A stretch of 64,000 bases of DNA from Gluconobacter cadivus (GTDB lineage Bacteria > Pseudomonadota > Alphaproteobacteria > Acetobacterales > Acetobacteraceae): NCBI RefSeq assembly GCF_015244745.1, contig NZ_JABCQI010000002.1, positions 372,001 through 436,000 of the forward strand. Direction: 5' to 3'. The position numbers and the translations under genes were made by a program. Numbering within the stretch: the first letter of the stretch is position 1; the number at the start of each line of letters is the position of its first letter. Under the pieces are notes generated by a model that was not told where the DNA came from, did no database searches, and saw nothing but the letters and a program-made list of their open reading frames with translations. Below, one piece after another: positions 17,296 through 26,314 of this stretch.

Positions 17296-18432
17296 TCACT
17301 GGTTTTTTACGAACCCCTGAATTTCTTTTCTGAAAACTCTCATTTCATCATCATTGCGCCAAGGCGCTCTATAGATGCTTTCATTCCAAATCTGAGACAA
17401 TACCTCCCCGTTGCGATCAACATCTTCCTGTTGGAAAGAGCTTTCGCTTGGGGAGACCTCTATATTCCCTGAGATGGAATAAAATACGCACTCTGGCGAA
17501 TTTTCTTTTATTATTTCGCCGCCATAACCCGCACGAATCATCCTCATTGTATGCTCGACATGCTCGTGTCCATACCGGCCAAATCTGCTATCCAGATAGC
17601 CGACATAGGCAAGAGCTTCTTTTGTAAAACCTGAGCACTGACCGCTCAGATAACCCGATTTATAAGGCTGATTCCATTGCCCCATTCCGTCGCTGGCTGG
17701 GCCAAACCAGGGGGGATCGAAATTAATGTGACCGTAAAGAGCTGATGACAGTACCCAATCTATATCCCAGCCAAATTTTGTCGGGAAAACATCGTCTTCC
17801 ATTAAAAGAGTTAGCGAGTTGGATAAAATTTCATTTGAAAAAAATAATGCTCTGTTTTTATTCCATGCCACACCTTTATTTTCAGAACTAGCCCAATATA
17901 TTCCACCAAAATCCTTCAGAAGATCTTTAGTTTCATCAACAGATCCGTCATCAGAGATAATTAAATCAATATCAAAAAATGAATTCTCTTTTATTTTATT
18001 TAAATTTTCAATTAATAATTTAGATCTATTATAGGTTGTAACTGAAACACCAACGGAAAAATTCTTTTGACCAATAAATTGTGAAACTTTATCAGAAAAA
18101 ATTCTGATAGATTCTATAGAGTTATCATAAAAACCAAAAACAATCTTGGCTTTTGTAACAATAACCAAATCTTTGAGATTTTCTATTTTTATTCCAATAG
18201 AAAATCTGGATTTTGTAGCTTTTTCGCCAAAATGGCTTACGACATCTGAACTATTCAAATAATTTATAACAAAGCTGTGCTCTGTTTTAAATTTTTCTTC
18301 AAATTGAACAGTCATTGAAATGATTGGATAATCTTCGCCAAAGGCCCACCCGTCAACCTTCAAGTGACCATCTTTGAAATATACATTATCAATAGAATGT
18401 ATAATATTTTTTTTGTTATCCACTACACACAT
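17296..18432 (-). CDS. GT-A family 2-type glycosyltransferase with N-terminal extension
   Basis: 378 residues, strongly AT-rich compared with its neighbours. The first 130 residues are a beta-rich module of unknown role (HLKVDGWAFGEDYPI...). From about 130 there is a family 2 glycosyltransferase: SVGVSVTTYNRSKLLIENL, then DLIISDDGSVDETKD (nucleotide-sugar binding), and LLMEDDVFP (DxD-like metal site), with HEHVEHTMRMIRAGYG near the end. Donor and acceptor unknown; no membrane segment. An alternative GTG start nine bases inside fits the GAGG site better. It follows the 18466 gene by 33 bases and is probably in its operon. Likely horizontally acquired. Confidence 0.8.
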   Translation of the reverse strand: MCVVDNKKNIIHSIDNVYFKDGHLKVDGWAFGEDYPIISMTVQFEEKFKTEHSFVINYLNSSDVVSHFGEKATKSRFSIGIKIENLKDLVIVTKAKIVFGFYDNSIESIRIFSDKVSQFIGQKNFSVGVSVTTYNRSKLLIENLNKIKENSFFDIDLIISDDGSVDETKDLLKDFGGIYWASSENKGVAWNKNRALFFSNEILSNSLTLLMEDDVFPTKFGWDIDWVLSSALYGHINFDPPWFGPASDGMGQWNQPYKSGYLSGQCSGFTKEALAYVGYLDSRFGRYGHEHVEHTMRMIRAGYGGEIIKENSPECVFYSISGNIEVSPSESSFQQEDVDRNGEVLSQIWNESIYRAPWRNDDEMRVFRKEIQGFVKNQ

Positions 18433-18465
18433 CCTCGATATAGTAATCTGTCAGTTTTATTTCAG

Positions 18466-19461
18466 TTATAAAGCCAATCCTTCATTATAACCAAAATAAA
18501 CATAATGCCTGAACGGATCAATCCCATCGGCAGCTATATGAGGCCAATTGGCAAGATATTTTTTTGCATCGAATATTTTATATTCTCGTACGACGCCTTC
18601 ATCATCAGCACTATCCGCAACAGCCATCGCGGGAACAGCTTGATCGGCTTCTCGACACGAAAACAGGGGATTTTCCAATCCCAGCATTCCCAAAATATGA
18701 GGGATGTCTGGAACATAGACCCTCAAAGCTTTTGACAAGCGTTGATTAAACCAACTTTCTCCTTCGGTCAGTCGGCCCAGCAAATGTCCGCCAGGACCTT
18801 GAAAATTTTTCAAGGCTTCAGAATCATTGATATCAACAAACGGAGCTAATTTATTATATGCTCCTCGGATGAAGTCATTGTAAGGTTTATGGTGATAATG
18901 AAAATAGATAAATTGTGTATTTATTTCCGTAGATCCGAGCACTGTCTCACAAAAGTGAAAACCGTGATCTAATTTTTTAAGTGTATCTTTTCTAACAAAA
19001 ACCTTTCCTGATGGTTGTGGCCAGTACCACCCAGGACTATTGACGATATTGAACAGATCCATCGTTATTCTGAATGGCCCCTCCAATCTATCCAAGCGTT
19101 CTAAATGTGAATGAATACTATTTTTATTTGCTAAAATATTTCCATTGCTGCAGACACCCAAAAACTCATCAGCATCCATTGGAAATGCGAAATCGTATTC
19201 TTCGCCAGATTCATCAAGATTTTTTATAAATCTGGCAATGATATCTCCCTTGTCATGGAAATGTTGAGAGTCCCGATACCCCCAAATAACTGTCCCACCT
19301 ACGCTTTCTAATAACAATAAATTATCAATAACAGACTGAATGGTACTCCCATTATCAAACACAACTATATTTTCAAATCCAAATAAATACCCATGGTACT
19401 TTATCCATGGAAGCAATGTATTATTCTCATCTTTTTGCATCGTTATGCATTTTACTATCAT
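18466..19461 (-). CDS. Glycosyltransferase (GT2/GT92-like) with C-terminal HY-GxxEG repeat
   Basis: 331 residues, AT-rich, good GGAG ribosome site. The start IVKCITMQKDENNTLLPWI with HGYLFGFENIVVFDNGS and FAFPMDADEFLG is the signature of the glycosyltransferase family 2/92-like group (DADEF being the metal-binding DxD). At the C-terminus is one copy of the FDAKKYLANWP / IDPFRHYVYFGYNEG motif, a repeat often found on surface-polysaccharide glycosyltransferases. First gene of a two-gene minus-strand unit with the 17296 gene. Likely function: addition of a sugar to a surface glycan or to a glycosylated protein; the target is not known. Confidence 0.8.
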   Translation of the reverse strand: MIVKCITMQKDENNTLLPWIKYHGYLFGFENIVVFDNGSTIQSVIDNLLLLESVGGTVIWGYRDSQHFHDKGDIIARFIKNLDESGEEYDFAFPMDADEFLGVCSNGNILANKNSIHSHLERLDRLEGPFRITMDLFNIVNSPGWYWPQPSGKVFVRKDTLKKLDHGFHFCETVLGSTEINTQFIYFHYHHKPYNDFIRGAYNKLAPFVDINDSEALKNFQGPGGHLLGRLTEGESWFNQRLSKALRVYVPDIPHILGMLGLENPLFSCREADQAVPAMAVADSADDEGVVREYKIFDAKKYLANWPHIAADGIDPFRHYVYFGYNEGLAL

Positions 19462-19601
19462 AAAATCTCCATATAATATTTAATGTTTTAATAAATCTGA
19501 TTGAATGCCGAGTTAGCCGTTATATTTTTTAAAACTCTTGTTGACTCCTATCAATATCGTTATTTCTTTTAACATTATAGATCTCCTGTCGGACCATATC
19601 C

Positions 19602-21542
19602 ATGCCCTCCATACGGACTTTAGTCGCACTCGCGACATTCACCAGCCTTGTTCCGCCAGCTCTCGCGCAGTCCCAGCCCATGCCGCTCCCCATGCCCGCC
19701 GCCATTCCTGAACCGCAGGATCGGGCGTTTCCCGGAACCATGACGGTCTCGGTTGATGCGACGGATACGCTGCATCATGTGATGTCCATTCATGAGACGG
19801 TTCCGGTACCGAAAGAGGCGCAGCAGAAGGGAGAAATGGTCCTTCTGTACCCGATGTGGATTCCGGGCGATCATTCTCCCACAGGCGTGATCGAACAGCT
19901 CGCCAGCCTGCATGTGCAGAGCAACGGTCGTACGCTGGACTGGAAGCGCGACACAGTCAACGTGGCCGCATTCCATATCCCCGTTTCTGCCAGCACCCCG
20001 ACGCTGGATCTTCATTTCCAGCTCCTGACGCCGCTTTCGCCGGGTCAGGGCCGCGTGGTCATGACACCGTCCATCGTCAATGTGCAGTGGGATCAGGTGT
20101 CGCTTTACCCGGCGGGATATTTCACCCGTGGCATTACGGTTCAGCCTTCCGTGCGCATTCCGCATGGCTGGCAGATCGGCTCAGCCCTTCGCGCGGGAGT
20201 TTATGGCGACGAAACGCATTTCAATGCCACGACGTTCAATACGCTTGTCGACTCTCCGATCTTTGCCGGACGTTATTTCCGCAAGTTCGACCTGACCGGC
20301 CCCGATCATGTTCCGGTCTCGCTGGATGTCGTGGCAGACGAGCCGGACTCGCTGGATGCAACGCCGTCTCAGATTGCGGCCCATCAGAACCTCGTCCGGC
20401 AGGCCACAACGCTGTTCGCCTCGCATCATTACGACCATTACGATTTCCTCCTCGCCCTGACGGATGAACTGGGCAGCATCGGTCTCGAACATCATCAGTC
20501 CAGCGAAAACAGCGCTGCTCCGGGCTATTTCACGGAGTGGGACAAGACATTCCCCGAGCGTGACCTTCTCGCCCATGAATACACCCACTCCTGGAACGGC
20601 AAGTATCGCCGTCCGGCCGATCTGTGGGCGCCCAACTTCAACACACCGCAGCGCGGGTCCATGCTGTGGGTTTATGAAGGCCAGACACAGTATTGGGGCA
20701 ATGTCCTCGCCGCACGTACGGGTCTCGTGACGAAGGATCAGGGTTTCGAGGCGCTGGCCTATATGGCGGCGTCCTATGACAACCAGACGGGTCGTCAGTG
20801 GCGTCCGCTGGAAGACACGACCAACGATCCCGTGATTGCACAGCGTGCCCCGCTTTCATGGCGCGACTGGCAGCGTTCGGAGGACTATTACGTTGAAGGC
20901 CAGCTTGTCTGGCTGGATGCGGATGCTCTGATCCGCAAGCTCTCCAACGATCACAAGTCGCTGGATGACTTCGCAAAGGCCTTCTTCGGTACCAACAGTG
21001 GCAGTTTCGTCGTCAGCCCCTATCAGTTCGACGATGTGGTCGCCACGCTCAACAGCGTGCAGCCTTATGACTGGGCCAAGTTCCTGCACGACCGTCTGGA
21101 CACGATCCAGCCGCACGCGCCGCTCAACGGTCTGACCAATGGTGGGTACAAGCTGGTCTATACGTCCAAGCCGACCGCCTTCGTAAAGGCCAGTGAAGCC
21201 GCACGCCACACCACGGACCTGTCCTTCTCGCTCGGCCTGACGGTCAATGCGACCGGACGTGTGGGACGTGAGCACTGGATGAGCCCGGCCTTCAAGGCAG
21301 GTCTGGTTCCGGGCGTAACGATCGTGGCCGTCAATGACATGAGCTTCACGCCACAGCGTCTGCTCCACGCCGTTACGGACGCGCAGAAGGACCCGAAGCA
21401 GGACATCCGTCTGATCGTGAAGTCTGGCGACCATGTCACCACGGTCTCCATTCCCTATCATGACGGTCTGCGTTACCCGCATCTGGAGCGTATCGCAGGT
21501 ACGCCGGATCGTCTGAGCGAGATTTACTCAGCGCGTCAGTAA
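19602..21542 (+). CDS. M61 family metallopeptidase with PDZ domain
   Basis: 646 residues with a signal peptide (cut after PPALA, about residue 22), so periplasmic. The zinc motif HEYTHSWN (HExxH, about residues 325-329) with the third ligand Glu in MLWVYEGQTQYWGN (about 358) defines the M61 glycyl aminopeptidase family. The N-terminal 270 residues are the beta-sandwich domain of that family; residues about 530-620 are PDZ-like (PGVTIVAVNDMSF). It probably trims small-residue N-termini of periplasmic peptides. A weak ribosome site. Base composition returns to GC-rich here after the AT-rich segment. Confidence 0.88.
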   Translation: MPSIRTLVALATFTSLVPPALAQSQPMPLPMPAAIPEPQDRAFPGTMTVSVDATDTLHHVMSIHETVPVPKEAQQKGEMVLLYPMWIPGDHSPTGVIEQLASLHVQSNGRTLDWKRDTVNVAAFHIPVSASTPTLDLHFQLLTPLSPGQGRVVMTPSIVNVQWDQVSLYPAGYFTRGITVQPSVRIPHGWQIGSALRAGVYGDETHFNATTFNTLVDSPIFAGRYFRKFDLTGPDHVPVSLDVVADEPDSLDATPSQIAAHQNLVRQATTLFASHHYDHYDFLLALTDELGSIGLEHHQSSENSAAPGYFTEWDKTFPERDLLAHEYTHSWNGKYRRPADLWAPNFNTPQRGSMLWVYEGQTQYWGNVLAARTGLVTKDQGFEALAYMAASYDNQTGRQWRPLEDTTNDPVIAQRAPLSWRDWQRSEDYYVEGQLVWLDADALIRKLSNDHKSLDDFAKAFFGTNSGSFVVSPYQFDDVVATLNSVQPYDWAKFLHDRLDTIQPHAPLNGLTNGGYKLVYTSKPTAFVKASEAARHTTDLSFSLGLTVNATGRVGREHWMSPAFKAGLVPGVTIVAVNDMSFTPQRLLHAVTDAQKDPKQDIRLIVKSGDHVTTVSIPYHDGLRYPHLERIAGTPDRLSEIYSARQ

Positions 21543-21551
21543 GGCTGACAT

Positions 21552-21666
21552 TTCCGGGGCGCTGCCCCGGAACCCCGCAAAGGGACTCAGTCCCTTTGAT
21601 CCCGTTCCCAACCAAGCGGTTTCCAAAGGCCTCGGCCTTTGGCGGGTTTCAGGGCAGAGCCCTGAA
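21552..21666. repeat. Four-hairpin intergenic repeat, copy A
   Basis: Between the convergent M61 and nodT-type genes. Four stems: 9-bp stem at 21552-21572 (3-base loop), 21579-21597 (AAAGGGACT with AGTCCCTTT), 21623-21642 (CCAAAGGCC with GGCCTTTGG), 21648-21666 (TTCAGGGC with GCCCTGAA). A second copy is at 40236-40346. The stems between convergent genes could also act as a bidirectional transcription end. Confidence 0.85.
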
Positions 21667-21668
21667 CC

Positions 21669-23189
21669 TCACCAAGGCACCAACGACTTCCCAAGCGCCT
21701 TCTGAGCCTCTGGCGTCATGCCCATGTCATTCCGGTTCCACCAGCCCCCGCCGAGAGACTGGAACAGCCCGACGCTATCTGAGAAGCGCGCCCCCTCGGC
21801 CTGAACATAGGCCAGACGTGCCTGCGCATCCGTCTGCTGGGCTTGCAGCAGCACAAGCTCGCTGACATCTCCAAGACGCAGCTGCCCGCGCGCAATCGTC
21901 ATGCTCTGCGTCGTGGCCTTCAGCAGCTCCTCGTCGGCCTTCAGGGCATCGGCATCGAACGTGACGGCATGCAGGCTGTCCGCCACGTCCTGAATGGCGG
22001 ACAGGACAGTGGCCTTATAGGTCTCGTTGGCCTGAAGTAGGTTGTCGCGCGCCTGACGCTCGGCGTGCAGAAGTGAACCACCCTGAAAGATCGGCTGCAT
22101 GACGGTCGCAGCGATCGTCCAGTTGCCATAACCGGGCTTGAAGAAGTCACTCATCACGCCCACGGCCTGCGCCGGTGTAGCGCTGAGCTGCACGTTCGGC
22201 AGACGGTTGGCGATGGCCACACCGATCTGCGCGCTGGCAGACTGGATCTGGGCCTGAGCCGCGCGGATATCGGGGCGCTGGTTCAGCAGGTCAGCCGGCA
22301 GCGAGACCGGAAGCACCTTCGGCAGAGTGAACTGTTCCAGACGAAACTCGGGCAGCGGCGTGTTGGGCGTCACGCCCACCAGAACCGCCATCTGGTCCCG
22401 CGTCTGCGCCAGTTGGAGGCTCAGGCCCGGTAGCGTCGCCTCAAGCTGGGCCACGGAGGCCAACTGCTGCGCCATGTCCTGCCGGGATGCGTTTCCGATT
22501 CCCTGCTCGGCCGTTACCGTCTTCAGCACGGCGCGCTGACTGCGGATCAGTTCGTTCGTGGCGTCGATCTCGGCGCGGATCGTGGCTTCCTCGATCGTCG
22601 CATTCACGAGATCGGAAATCATGGTCAGCGCGGTGGCTTCGAGCTGGAACTTCTGCAGGTCCGCCTGCGCTCCGGCGGCCTCGATCGCGCGACGCGTTCC
22701 GCCCCACAAGTCCGGCACATAACCGATATTCAGCTGCGCGGTGTGGACGTTATAGAGCCACACATTCGAGTTCGGAACGGGAGAGTAGACCTTGGACGTC
22801 TTGTTCCGCGTCGGATTGAACGAGGCCGAGAGCGTCGGATACAGGCCCGCACCCTCGATCCGCCGCTGCTCCCATGCGGATTTCAGCCCCTGCTGCATGG
22901 CGCGCAGGGACTGGTTGTTGGCCAGCGCCTGATCGACGAGCGCATTCAGGGACGGATTGCCGAACACCGTCCACCATTGCCCCGGAATGTCTACACCGGA
23001 CTGGAACTGCTGCGGTACAGTTGCACCCGCGACACCATGCCCGGCGGTCGCGGTCAGGGGCTGACCTTCATAGGCCGCGTTCTTCGGTAGGTCCGGGCGA
23101 TGGAAATCCGGGCCGACCGCGCAGGCGGAAAGCGCCGTCAGACACAGCAGAAACGACGCACGACGAGACATCACGAAGCGCATCGTCAT
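21669..23189 (-). CDS. Outer-membrane factor lipoprotein of an RND efflux system (NodT family)
   Basis: 506 residues; a TolC-like outer-membrane channel of the NodT group. Signal and lipobox: LTALSACAVGPDFHRP, with the Cys about residue 25, and the typical following VGPDF. Repeated long coiled-coil segments (SLNALVDQALANNQSLRAM, QAQIQSASAQIGVAIANRLP) fit the periplasmic alpha-barrel. The start ATG overlaps the RND pump stop (ATGA), so translation is coupled. Third gene of an adaptor-pump-outer channel operon. Confidence 0.92.
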   Translation of the reverse strand: MTMRFVMSRRASFLLCLTALSACAVGPDFHRPDLPKNAAYEGQPLTATAGHGVAGATVPQQFQSGVDIPGQWWTVFGNPSLNALVDQALANNQSLRAMQQGLKSAWEQRRIEGAGLYPTLSASFNPTRNKTSKVYSPVPNSNVWLYNVHTAQLNIGYVPDLWGGTRRAIEAAGAQADLQKFQLEATALTMISDLVNATIEEATIRAEIDATNELIRSQRAVLKTVTAEQGIGNASRQDMAQQLASVAQLEATLPGLSLQLAQTRDQMAVLVGVTPNTPLPEFRLEQFTLPKVLPVSLPADLLNQRPDIRAAQAQIQSASAQIGVAIANRLPNVQLSATPAQAVGVMSDFFKPGYGNWTIAATVMQPIFQGGSLLHAERQARDNLLQANETYKATVLSAIQDVADSLHAVTFDADALKADEELLKATTQSMTIARGQLRLGDVSELVLLQAQQTDAQARLAYVQAEGARFSDSVGLFQSLGGGWWNRNDMGMTPEAQKALGKSLVPW

Positions 23190-26100
23190 GATCCGGCTCC
23201 CTCTGAGGCAACTTGCGGACGCTTCTTCGCATCGCGGCGTTCAACCCACATTTCAAGCTCGCTGAAATAGACCGGCAGGGCAAACAGCGTCAGCAGCGTG
23301 GCGATCCCCAGACCGCCCACCACGACCGTCGCCAGTCCGCGCTGCACGTCCGTGCCCACACCCGTGGCAAGAGCAGCCGGGAGCATACCAGCCGTGGCCA
23401 CTGTCGCGGTCATGAGAACCGGACGGAAACGCTCGGCAGCCCCGGCGATGGTGGCATCACGAACTCCCAGACCTTCCACGCGATGGCGGTTGATACTGGC
23501 AATCATGATGATGCCGTTCTGCACAGCCACACCGAACAGCGCGATAAAGCCCACGGCGGTCGCGATATTGAGTGTCTCACCGCGGACATGCAGCGCGATC
23601 AGGCCGCCCAGAGTCGCCAGCGGCACGACGCTGAGAATCAGCAATGCCTGCCGGATCTTGCGGAATTCGGCAAACAGCAGGACCAGCATCACCGCGAACA
23701 TTACGCCCAGCGCGATCATCAGACGCTTCTGGGCCCGCTCTTCCTGCTGGAAGGAGCCAGCCCATTCGAGCGTATATTTTTCCTTGTCGAAATGCAGTTG
23801 CTGGTCGATCCGTCCCTGCGCATCCGCCAGATACTGCGACAGCGGACGCTTGCCGTTGTCCACGCGAATGGTGACCTGACGATGGCTCATTTCGTGGGCA
23901 ATGTTGCTCTCGCCCATATGCAGCCCGACATGTGCGACCTGAGACAGCGGAATATAGGCGCCTTCCGCATCCAGAAGCGGGATCTGCGACAGGGACTGCA
24001 TGTCCTGCAGGTCCTTGCGGCGGATATGGAGCGTCGCGTTATAGAAGCGATCCCCCACATAAACGGTCGTGATGGGGGCATCGCCAATGGCGTTCGACAC
24101 GACATCGGAAATATCCGAAATGCTGATGCCGTAACGCGCAGCAGCCTGACGATCGGCCACCACCTCAATCTGCGGAATGCGCGGTTCCTGAAAGATCGAT
24201 GCTTCCGTCGTACCCGGAACCTGATGGAGAATATCCACGATCTGCTGACCGATGCGGCGCAGTTCCTGAAAATCGTTGCCATAGACGCGCAGGACCAGTG
24301 GGCTGTGCGCTCCGCCGACCAAATCGCTCATATTGTCCTGGATCGGCTGGCTGATGCCGAAATCGATCCCCGGAATCTGCGACAGACGCCGACGCAGACG
24401 TTCGACGAACTGCGCCTTGGTCTCGCCTGAAGGCCACTGGTCATACGGCTTGAGACCGACCGGCATTTCAATATGCGACGGCGTCCAGGGGTCGGTTCCG
24501 TCGTCCGAGCGTCCAAGCTGCGTAATGGCATAGGACGTTTCGGGGAACTCACGGACTGCATGGCGCAATTCATTGGCGATGGACTCGCCCTTCTCCAGAG
24601 AGATACCGGTCGGCATCTGCACCTGAAGCCAGAGCGAGCCTTCATCCAGATCCGGCAGGAACTCGCGCCCGATGGACGCCCCAAGGAACACGACCGCAAC
24701 CATCGCCGCAACACCAGCACCATAGGCGATCAGCGGGCGGTCGATAAAATGGCCAAGCAGACGCGTGTAATGCGCATGCAGCCATTCCAGCGGGCGGTTG
24801 TGCCAGATGTGCTTGGGCTTGCGCAGGGCCAGATAGGTCAGGGCCGGAATGAGCGTCAGGGCGCAGAGCAGCGCACCCAGCAGCGCGAAGCTGACGGTAT
24901 AGGCCATCGGGCGGAAGAGCTTGCCCTCACTGCCCTCGAACGCAAAAAGCGGGCTGTAGGCCACGATGATGACGAGCGTGGACGAGAAGATTGCCCGCCC
25001 CGCACGCTGCGCGACCGGCAGAACCTCGACGGGATCAAGCGCCTCGGTCGGGCGCTCCTCACGGATACGGAGGATTGTCTCGGTAATGACGATGGCACCA
25101 TCCACGATCACGCCGAAATCAATAGCGCCGAGCGAAAACAGGTTCGCCGACATCCCGAAACTGTGCATCAGCACGAATACCACTGACAGCGCGAGCGGGA
25201 TCGTCACGGCCGTGACAATGGCACTGCGCGGACTGCCCAGGAACAGCGTCAGGATGACACCCACGAGGACGATGCCCTCGATCATCGTTTCCGTGACTTT
25301 ATGCGTCGTGGAGAGCACGAGATGGTCACGGTCCATGTACGGCACGATACGGACATGGCTGGGCGCAAGCTGCTGCTGGAGCTTCGCGATCGTAGTGTGA
25401 AGGCCATCGAGCACGAGCGAGGGGTTTTCCCCGCTCAGCATCGTCACCACACCTTCGATCGTATCGGGATTGCGGTCCTTGCCCAGAATACCCTGCCGGA
25501 CCTGATGCCCGAACTGGACGCGTCCCAGATCTTTCACGAAAACCGGCACGCCGCCATGGCTGGCAACGACGATATTCCCCATATCATCCAGATTATGGAT
25601 CATGCCGATCCCACGGATGATATAGGACTGCTCGCCCCGGCTGACACGCCCACCACCCGCATTGGCGTTGCTGTTGCGAATGGCGGTCAGCACGTCTTCG
25701 AGGCCGACATGATAGCGTTGCAGCGAATCAGGATCGAGAACGAGCTGGTATTCGCGCGTCAGACCGCCGAAATTGTCCACATTGACGACACCCGGCACGC
25801 GCTGGATCGCCGGAATGATGGTCCAGCGCTGGAGATCGGACAGCTCCATCAGGTTCTTGTCGTCGGATTCCAGCGTATAGCGATAGATCTCGCCGCTCGG
25901 CCCTGAAATCGGCCCCAGCGACGGCATGGCGCCATTGTTCAGCGGATTGTTGGCAAGCTGCGTCTCGACGAGCTGACGCGCCGCATAGACATTCGTGCCT
26001 TCACGGAAGATCAGCGTAATCAGTGACAGGCCGAACGTGCTGGTGGAGCGGCTGTCCGTCACGCCGGGAACACTGGCCAGCGTCCGCTCAAGCGGGATCG

Positions 26101-26296
26101 TGACCTGCTGCTCCATTTCCTCGGCGGCCAGACCCTCCTGCTGGGTCGTGATCGACACGCTGACCGAGCCCAGATCCGGATAGGCCTCGACCGGCAGGAT
26201 CTTCCACGAAAGCCCCCCGAGAAGCGCCAGAATCAGGGCAGAAAAGAAAACAATGTTCCGGTGGTTGAAGCACCAGGAGATGAAACGCTCGATCAT
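23186..26296 (-). CDS. RND efflux permease, heavy-metal (CzcA/CusA) type
   Basis: 1036 residues, full length. Inner-membrane proton-driven pump with 12 predicted membrane segments and two large periplasmic loops. The metal-pump proton-relay signature is present: DFGVIVDGAIVITE (about residue 390-405) carries the conserved Asp, Asp and Glu of the HME-RND group, and the N-terminus MIERFISWCFNHRNIVF and QVTIPLERTL match CzcA/CusA. The exact metal cannot be assigned, and some members of this clade have other substrates. It lies 18 bases after the adaptor gene and overlaps the outer-channel gene. Confidence 0.93.
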   Translation of the reverse strand: MIERFISWCFNHRNIVFFSALILALLGGLSWKILPVEAYPDLGSVSVSITTQQEGLAAEEMEQQVTIPLERTLASVPGVTDSRSTSTFGLSLITLIFREGTNVYAARQLVETQLANNPLNNGAMPSLGPISGPSGEIYRYTLESDDKNLMELSDLQRWTIIPAIQRVPGVVNVDNFGGLTREYQLVLDPDSLQRYHVGLEDVLTAIRNSNANAGGGRVSRGEQSYIIRGIGMIHNLDDMGNIVVASHGGVPVFVKDLGRVQFGHQVRQGILGKDRNPDTIEGVVTMLSGENPSLVLDGLHTTIAKLQQQLAPSHVRIVPYMDRDHLVLSTTHKVTETMIEGIVLVGVILTLFLGSPRSAIVTAVTIPLALSVVFVLMHSFGMSANLFSLGAIDFGVIVDGAIVITETILRIREERPTEALDPVEVLPVAQRAGRAIFSSTLVIIVAYSPLFAFEGSEGKLFRPMAYTVSFALLGALLCALTLIPALTYLALRKPKHIWHNRPLEWLHAHYTRLLGHFIDRPLIAYGAGVAAMVAVVFLGASIGREFLPDLDEGSLWLQVQMPTGISLEKGESIANELRHAVREFPETSYAITQLGRSDDGTDPWTPSHIEMPVGLKPYDQWPSGETKAQFVERLRRRLSQIPGIDFGISQPIQDNMSDLVGGAHSPLVLRVYGNDFQELRRIGQQIVDILHQVPGTTEASIFQEPRIPQIEVVADRQAAARYGISISDISDVVSNAIGDAPITTVYVGDRFYNATLHIRRKDLQDMQSLSQIPLLDAEGAYIPLSQVAHVGLHMGESNIAHEMSHRQVTIRVDNGKRPLSQYLADAQGRIDQQLHFDKEKYTLEWAGSFQQEERAQKRLMIALGVMFAVMLVLLFAEFRKIRQALLILSVVPLATLGGLIALHVRGETLNIATAVGFIALFGVAVQNGIIMIASINRHRVEGLGVRDATIAGAAERFRPVLMTATVATAGMLPAALATGVGTDVQRGLATVVVGGLGIATLLTLFALPVYFSELEMWVERRDAKKRPQVASEGAGS

Positions 26297-26314
26297 CAGC
26301 TCAGGGCCACCGGA

